Of a DNA stretch of 64,000 nt, positions 57,683 through 64,000 are shown one piece after another. Below the pieces are notes generated by a model. It was given only the letters and a program-made list of their open reading frames with translations. It made no database searches and had not been told where the DNA came from. The translations under genes and the position numbers were made by a program. Numbering within the stretch: the stretch's first letter is position 1; the number at the start of each line of letters is the position of its first letter. The stretch is from Aquilaria yunnanensis (Eukaryota; Streptophyta; Magnoliopsida; Malvales; Thymelaeaceae). The stretch lies in NCBI GenBank assembly GCA_039654915.1, contig CM077597.1, positions 36,740,001-36,804,000 on the forward strand, given 5' to 3'.

Positions 57683-60471
57683 TGATGCCCGACGACATCC
57701 TCATTATATGACATGTTGGCCTCAATGGAGGACTTCCGATAAGAAGATATCTGCAAGACTTTGAAGAACGTGGGTTAGGAGCTCCCCGGAGTGTGTTTCC
57801 GTGGGAGGAGCCTTCAACGCCCAAGTCAGTTAATGGGAGAGAAGTTGTTTAAGAGTAGAGAGTATATAGAAGAGAGTCCCGTTGTTCTTACCAAGGACCC
57901 TCCTAAGTATTTATAGGAGGGTGAAGGGAGGAGATCGTTTTACACAACCTATCCAGATCATGACACGTGTTTGGCTAGATCTAGTCTGTACCTTCAGAGG
58001 CAAGTATCTCCAGCTAGTTGTAGGCCATTCTAGCTAGAGAGTAGGGGTGTGTGCGAGGCCCTTTGTCAGAGGCTCCTTAACTATTTTTTTCATTTCTCTG
58101 GAAGACCCCTTCGGAGATGTGAGACCTTTCAGGCAGAGAGTTATCACCGATGGCTACTGGGGAAGACCCCTCGGAAGAGTGGGCCTACTTTGAGAGACGT
58201 TTTCCTCTGTTGGGGATGGTGGATCTCCTCTTCTGAGGTTGGTAGTGTCACACCCCACACAGGCCCTAGCCTGTGCACCTATAGTGCCACTTGAGTAAGC
58301 TACCATAAAAGTTGTTTAATTCTTGCATTTGTATATATTATGGGTAAGTTTAGGTTTCGGCCAACTTTTATGTTTGTAGCTTAAGTCTTATTTTCTTAAG
58401 TCCAAGGCCTGGGAGGTGCCCTAGGAGGCTTACTAGGTGGCTCAGTTTGCTTTACTTGCATTTCAAGGCAAGGCTTTAAGAGTTACTTGCAACACAAGGC
58501 AAGGCATGTACACTTTCATCTTTAAGTGTCTAAGGTGTGTGCTCATCAAGTGTACATTCTAATGCATGACAACCAAGAAGCCCATCTCATCTTAAGTTTT
58601 GAAAACACACTTTTCATGTCAAATTCACATTCGGCCTAACAAGAGTCACAAGAGGTTTAGCTCATTAAGGACAATTCCAAGAACATATAATCAAAGCATA
58701 ACTTGGCATCCATTCATTCATTATATACACATAGTTCCATAGTCCACTGAGGCCCTATATAGACAAAACAGCCTCCACATAAGTACTACCTACTTGGAAT
58801 AAGACCAAGAGTACTCATAATCCAAAATAAGCACAAGTTATGCATTACATACCCAACTTAATGGTAGTACTCGAAAGCTACCTTAAAGGTACAATACAAG
58901 ACCAAAGATTGTAGGAAAAGTCCTATCACGAAGTTCATGGTCATAAAAGCAAACCAAAATACTAATGCCCACGAGAACACATCCATTTGCTCTTAGACTT
59001 GTCCCACAACTCTGCACAAAAGCCTACAAAACTCAAACACATAAGTTTGAGCAATAGCCATAAGACTTGCATAATGTAATCATAAGCCAAGCTCTCGGTT
59101 ATAACACATACCTTGGCAAAAGGTGCACTAACTTAGCACACAAGCAACACACAATCACTCAAGCTCTAAGCCTTTTCCTGAAACACATACAATAAAAAGC
59201 ATGATTTTATAAACTCAATAAGGTTCATTACAGCTCCAAAAAGCTTATCTAGTTAAGCCCAAAAGCTTAACCTCCTTTAGCTTTACTTAACCTACAAGAA
59301 AACAAGAAAACACCAAGACTACAAGCATAATAACATATATGCATGATAACCATAACATATATACATGCTGACAATAACTATAAGGGGTTAGCAAGCACAT
59401 CCAAGCAACCAAGCACACAACACACATGCACCACAAGATAATGTCCTTTTCAGCCGAGGCCAACTAGCAAGCACATACACACATTGCACTTCAAGCTTCG
59501 CCAATCAAACACTATTCCACTAAAGCTCCAAGTTCAAAGATAAGTTGGCCTACTTACCTTGAACCTTAGTACTTGCCATTAATGACTAGCTAGCCAAGAA
59601 ATCATATAAACCCGAAGGTTCCATATATGCCCCTCTACCAATCTAAGATCATATAGCTCAATAATACTATCACTTAGAAGCCATTACTCTACTTGAACAT
59701 GGAACATTACCAAAATCAAGTAGATTTCATGAAATCTTACCAATTACTAGCTTTGAGCTCTCGGTTTCAACTTGAACCTTCAAGACCAAGCTTGGCAACT
59801 CAAGTGCAAGGTCACCTAAGGCCAAGAACACCACTTTCAAGCTTAATTCTTCAATTCAAGCTTCAATCACCACTAATTTGGCTTGAAGCCGAAGCTTTCA
59901 ACCCAAGAACACGAAGAACACGCTTTGGTTGCCAAATAAAGTTTTGACCGAAACTAACGATTTTTGGTTAAGTGGAAACAAGCATTAACCGCCCATGTGC
60001 CACATGTACTTAAAAATGGCTTCAATGCCCTTCATGGCCTCATACACTTTTGCAAGGTGCATTAAGTCCCCTTGCATGTATTTGCTTCATTTTTAGAACT
60101 CGAAAGAATGTTCAAATTGGCCCCTAAACTTTGCTTCTCACCATTAACACTTAGGCCATTTTAAATGTGCATTTCGAACCCGATAGTTCTTGGTTGCACA
60201 TAGACACCACTTTCCACATTTTCATTTGAGTCTCTCATGGTTTTTAATGTATTTTTCTCACATTTTTGGCATAGGCCAAGCACTGAGGTAGGGTCCTAAT
60301 AGGTAGCTTTCCAAATCCAAGGGTGGTGAGGACACCTATTTAGCGAAGTTGTTCATATTACTTTCCAAGGGTGGTGCGAAGAATCACCCGAGATTGAGCT
60401 TTGATACTTCTGAGGGTGGTGTCAAGTTAGCAAATTAAGAGGTCTCGTGGGCGATAGCCCTTCAGCTATCA
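57683..60471 (-). repeat. Gypsy D 5' LTR, split by Gypsy F solo LTR
   Basis: The pieces 57683-58245 and 60302-60471 add to 733 bases, matching the 728-base LTR at 24210-24937. Confidence 0.9.
58246..60301 (-). mobile_element. Gypsy F solo LTR
   Basis: 2056 bases inserted in the Gypsy D 5' LTR, with a perfect duplication GGTAG (58241-58245 and 60302-60306). On minus it starts TATTAGGACCC, probably TGTTAGG or TGTCAGG mutated, and ends GGGGTGTGACA. It has no coding homology; an open frame at 59693-59947 is not convincing. The middle resembles the Gypsy C LTR in reverse, so it is a relative of that family. Confidence 0.8.
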
Positions 60472-61630
60472 ATATGGGTACAAGTTGGAGAACTTGTTAC
60501 TGGACCGACCCACCATGAAAACGCTACATGGATCGTTATATGAGTGTCATAAGTGATTCTCATAGTGATCATGGTCTATGTAGTCCTTTGAGCTAAGATC
60601 ATCAAGGTTCCCTACATGTGAGTCACATATTTTGATACTTCCATTTGTTGCTCATAACTGAGTGAACTTGAAAGAGGTCATTGGGTATGTCACATATCAT
60701 GCGGAGGGTTTTGTATGATCAAGCTGGGATTTGTCCCTCCTATGTAATGGGAGTGATATCTTCTAGCCCCTTGATAGAGTGAGGCTTAGAAAATGCATGG
60801 TAATGCTCGGATGAGTTCATACATGATATCAACGTCATCAGTTTAAGTTAGTCTACTCAGTAATCAAGAAACCAAAGATTGAGCTATATGAGAGTGACAC
60901 ATTCCATGTCTCGTGCTTTGTCTTGATATCTTAGACAAAGGGACAATGGCATATATTGGTAATGATCATAAAGGTTTAGTCAAATCACCGACAATCTTGT
61001 CACTTGGGTAACAATAATGTGTTGCTAGACACCGCTCATTGCTTATGATCATAATGTGATTTATGATCATTGCCAACATGGTAAGAGCCTATTGGGTCGC
61101 ACACATAGAGCTATTTGGATTATTAGAATGCATGGGCTAATTATTTAGGTTATGGTTTCATAATAATTTCATATTAATAATGGGCCCAAAAGTTGAGCCA
61201 TTATTAAGCACAAAATTAAAGCCTAATTGGATTAGGGCTTTGAAACCCATTAGGCCTAGAAGTTGATCTCACTATAAATACAATTTTTAGTGAGAAATTC
61301 ATAGCCCTGCCCTAGCCTCCTAAAAAGGACAGCCGCACTCTTCTTTTGCTATTCTTTGGAGGACAGCAGCTAACACTGCGAGTGTAAGAGAAACATATCT
61401 TCCAAGACGTGGTGGAAGTGTGGTGATCCCGAGAAGCTCGTGTGGATACCAAAGAGAGCTTAAACACACCAACTATTCAGGTTTTGTGATTCGATTCTAC
61501 AGTTGGGTGAAAGATCTCAACCGAAATTAAGTATGAAAACTCTAGAACACTCGGTTTACCCCATTTCACTTGGATCCTGGAGAGTTTCAGTTAAATTCCA
61601 CTGCGCTTGTTTGGCTTCCGAAAAACTACA

Positions 61631-62089
61631 ATATGAGCCCGAAAGGCAGTAAGAAGTCTTAGAGCCTAATAGGACCGAAGAGCCTAATGTCACAGTTAAT
61701 GTACTTAGACCTTGCAAAGGCATGCAAGAAAAGATGGAATAGATGATGGAGACAATGCAGGCCACCATACCTCAATTGGTGGCGGGTATGCAAGCCTTGG
61801 CTAGAGGCTAAGTTGAAGCACGTGAATTTACAGAGCAAACTAGAGCAAAAGATAATTGTGAAGTGGAAGAAGACAGTAGGACGAGGAGGCCTGGCAAAGA
61901 GCCAGTGTTTGTGGATCAAGCAAGTGAGAATGGTCATGATGATGATGAAGAGGCTGAACAAAAAGGGAAACACGTAAGAGCTAGGAAAGTTAGATCAGAT
62001 GTAAGACAAGAACCAAGAGTAGAGGTGGAGGCGATTCCAAAAGTGGAAGAACTGGACACTGACACTGCTAAAAGGAGGACTGTCCCTAC
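61631..62089 (+). pseudogene. gag: Gypsy C gag, N-terminal part
   Basis: The likely start ATG is at 61633, inside the right copy of the ATATG duplication (MSPKGSKKS, then stop). Further blocks are MQEKME and IPQLVAGMQALARG, then an open charged stretch from 61863 (EEDSRTRRPGKEPVF, DDDEEAEQKGKHVRARKVR). Cut at 62089 by a reversed Copia LTR; gag continues at 63513. Confidence 0.75.
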
Positions 62090-63507
62090 TGTTAGGTTTC
62101 GGGAGCCAAACAGCGCAGCAGAATTTAACCGAAACCCTCCAGGATCCAAGTGAAACGGGGGTAAACCGGGTGTTCGAAAATTTTCATACCTAATTTTCGG
62201 TTGAGATCTCTTACTCAACTGTAGAGTTGAATCACAAAACCTGAACAGTTGATGTGTTCAAGCTCTCTATGGTATCCACACGAGCCTCTCGGGATCACCA
62301 CGCTTCCACCACGTCCCTGTAGATGCATTTCTCTTGCGCTCGCAGTGCTAGCTTGCGTCCTCCAAGGAATTGCAAGAGAAGAGTGCGGCTGTCCTTTTGG
62401 GAGGCTAGAGCAAGGAGACCTACGAATTTCTCACTAAAAGTTGTATTTATAGTGAGACTCAACTTCTAGGCCTAATGGGTTTCAAAGCCCTAATCCAACT
62501 AGGCTTTAATTTTGAGCTTAATAATGGCTCAACTCTTGGGCCCATTATTAATATGAAATTATTCTGAAACCATAATTCAAATAATTAGCCCATGCATTCT
62601 AATGATCCAAATAGCTCTATGTGTGCAACCCAATAGGTTTTTACCACATTGGCAATGATCATAAATCACATTTATGATCATAAGCAATGAGCGGTGTCTA
62701 GCAACACATCATTGCTACCCAAGTGACAAGATTGTCGATGATTCGACTAAACCTTTATGATCATCACTGATATATGCCATTGTCCCTTTGTCCAAGATAT
62801 CAAGACTAAGCACGAGACATGGAATGTGTCACTCTCGTATAGCCCAATCTTTGATTTCTTGATTACCAGGTAGACCAACTTAAACTGATGACATTGATAT
62901 CGTATATCAACTCATCCAAGCATGGCCATGCATTTTTCTAAGTCTCACTCTATCAAGGGGCCCGAAGATATCACTCCCGTTACATAAGAGGGACAAATCC
63001 CATCTTGATCATACAAATCCCTCTGCATGATATGTGGCATACCTAATGACCTCCTTCAAGTTCACTCAGTTACGAGCAATAAAGGAAACTATCAAAGTAT
63101 GTGAATCACATGTAGGGAACCTTGATGATCTTAGGTCGAAGGACTACATATACCATGATCACTAAGAGAATCACTTATGACATTCATATAACGATCCATG
63201 TAGTGTTCTCATGGTGGGTCAGTCCAGTACACAAGTTCTCCAACTTGTACCCATATATAGATTACATATCTCATATTAGTCTCCACATATGCTAGTCGTC
63301 ATGTATTATTGCAACCCGCTCCACAATAATACTAGACTAGGGACGTTTGAGGATATTATTATTCTAGGTTTACAATTATGTTTATTGCGTTACGCAGAAA
63401 CAGAACAACAAACATAATTGCTGGATTAATGCCTTAATAAAATATCATGACTCAATGTGCAAAAAATACAATTATCTCATGATTGGCTTTTGGGTACAAC
63501 ACTAACA
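62090..63507 (-). mobile_element. Copia LTR (solo) in Gypsy C gag
   Basis: 1418 bases reversed, TGTTAGGTTTCGG to CACTAACA on plus. Flanks CCTAC (62085-62089) and CCTCC (63508-63512) differ at one base. No internal sequence, so solo. The TATA box reads TATAAATA on minus near 62445. Subfamily II. Confidence 0.92.
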
Positions 63508-63512
63508 CCTCC

Positions 63513-64000
63513 TACACAGGTTACTACAAGAGGAAGTCCATAAAGAGGTAGAACCTGAGACATAAAAGCAAGAGGTAAAAGACCAAATGGAAGTGGTCTT
63601 AGGGAGGGCCAGTTGGAAGGATTCCTGGCTTTAAAGCATCCTATTTTAAGAGGTGGGTGTGACCCTGAACAGGCTAAGTTTTAGGTCAACCAAGTGGAGA
63701 AGATATTTGAGAGGATGGAAGTGTCCTCCACTCAAAAGGTGCTACTAGCCACCTTTAGGCTTGAAGGAAATGCAGACCTCTGGTGGAGAGCTGTACAGAG
63801 AACTTATAAGAGCAAGAATCAGAGAAAGCCACCTAGCAGAAAAAGGTAAATAAGGTGGACCGAGTTCCTTCAAGTCTTTCAACAACAATATGTGAGTGAG
63901 GCCTTGAAGGATAAAAAACAAGTAGAATTTGATCAACTAGAGCAAAGAAATCTCAGTGTGATGGAGTATGAGCAGAAATTTAACAGCACGATAAGATATG
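63513..64000 (+). pseudogene. gag: Gypsy C gag, capsid domain, cut by window edge
   Basis: After a stop-containing linker the frame reads VNQVEKIFERMEVSSTQKVLL, EGNADLWWRAVQRTY, WTEFLQVFQQQYVSEALKD and NLSVMEYEQKFN, aligning with Gypsy E gag residues 25-125. It has TAG (63681-63683) and TAA (63848-63850) in frame. It leaves the window before the knuckle. Confidence 0.88.

Larger units (their letters stand above)
24210..60471 (-). mobile_element. Gypsy D, Tat-lineage element with three nested insertions
   Basis: On plus, the outer ends are TGATGCCC (24210) and AGCTATCA (60471), flanked by ATATG (24205-24209 and 60472-60476). Read on minus: 5' LTR, primer site, gag, protease, RT, RNase H, integrase, then the accessory gene in the opposite sense, polypurine tract and 3' LTR. 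Subtracting the insertions 26942-39199, 42816-54281 and 58246-60301 leaves about 10.5 kb, the size of Gypsy A. The LTRs are clearly diverged in their outer parts, so it is old; the coding regions have stops and lost catalytic residues. Confidence 0.92.
23961..61630 (+). mobile_element. Copia solo LTR split by Gypsy D
   Basis: The pieces 23961-24209 and 60472-61630 together make one LTR of about 1.4 kb. The start TTTTAGTGTTGTG is TGTTAGTGTTGTG with one change, and the end is CCGAAAAACTACA. Flanks are ATATG at 23956-23960 and 61631-61635, a perfect 5-bp duplication. No Copia internal sequence adjoins either piece, so this is a solo LTR made by LTR-LTR recombination before Gypsy D inserted. TATAAATA is in the right piece (near 61274). 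It carries subfamily II variants (CATAATAATTTC, TTTTAGTGAG). Confidence 0.92.
21554..64000 (+). mobile_element. Gypsy C, chromovirus-type element, runs off right edge
   Basis: Visible parts are the 5' LTR 21554-23755, the primer site 23764-23775, a leader to 23960, and gag from 61631 to the right edge. Everything between 23961 and 61630 is nested insertion. Gag matches Gypsy E gag, so pol was probably of chromovirus type, but it is not in the window. It is inserted in the Gypsy B protease. Confidence 0.85.

Noticed and set aside
58246..60301. Insert as a Helitron or MITE
   Set aside because: It has a 5-bp duplication, a TGACA-type end and LTR-like content; no terminal inverted repeat or CTRR end was seen.
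1..64000. Host plant genes, tRNA, rRNA, CRISPR or viral integrants
   Set aside because: Every long open stretch belongs to gag, pol or the accessory gene of a named element; no movement or coat protein of a pararetrovirus and no RNA gene was recognised.

Overview
The window is plant (almost certainly angiosperm) heterochromatin-type DNA made entirely of nested LTR retrotransposons. I see no cellular gene, tRNA, rRNA or CRISPR array. The plant origin follows from Ty3/gypsy chromoviruses with C-terminal chromodomain-like tails, Tat-lineage gypsy elements carrying an extra antisense gene, a Ty1/copia family primed by initiator tRNA-Met (TGGTATCAGAGC), and the depth of nesting. The species cannot be named from this. 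Element names A-F, X and Copia are mine; all comparisons were made by eye.

Layout. The base layer is Tat-type Gypsy B (minus), visible at 15204-21553. On its left sits chromovirus Gypsy X (plus): integrase at 630-1943, then a 3 kb 3' LTR (1965-15203) that contains a complete Tat element, Gypsy A (4601-14825, 5-bp duplication CATGG). Gypsy X's integrase is cut by a Copia LTR (1-629). On its right, Gypsy B is cut by Gypsy C (plus; 5' LTR 21554-23755), whose gag resumes only at 61631 and runs off the right edge. Between these two parts lies a Copia solo LTR (23961-24209 + 60472-61630, duplication ATATG), itself split by Gypsy D, a Tat element in minus orientation (24210-60471, duplication ATATG). 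Gypsy D holds three further insertions: a Gypsy E-family solo LTR (26942-39199) containing a full Copia element (28587-38188) that contains another Copia solo LTR (30694-32097); a full Gypsy E chromovirus (42816-54281, duplication GCTGA) carrying a Copia solo LTR in its integrase (46488-47903, duplication GACAT); and a Gypsy F solo LTR in Gypsy D's own LTR (58246-60301, duplication GGTAG). A reversed Copia LTR (62090-63507) interrupts the gag of Gypsy C. At position 31000 seven insertion layers overlap.

Function and decay. Every gag-pol is broken. Gypsy E is the best preserved: a long gag-PR-RT-RNase H frame with all catalytic residues, and similar LTRs. The Tat elements have lost catalytic acids, mostly by G-to-A or C-to-T changes. 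Besides gag-pol, all three Tat elements carry, antisense and downstream of integrase, an accessory gene encoding a PF04195-like N-terminal region, a lysine-rich putative nuclear signal and a coiled coil. It has conserved candidate introns in A, B and D, and in A and D a conserved TATA promoter of its own. This accessory gene is the most biologically interesting content of the window.
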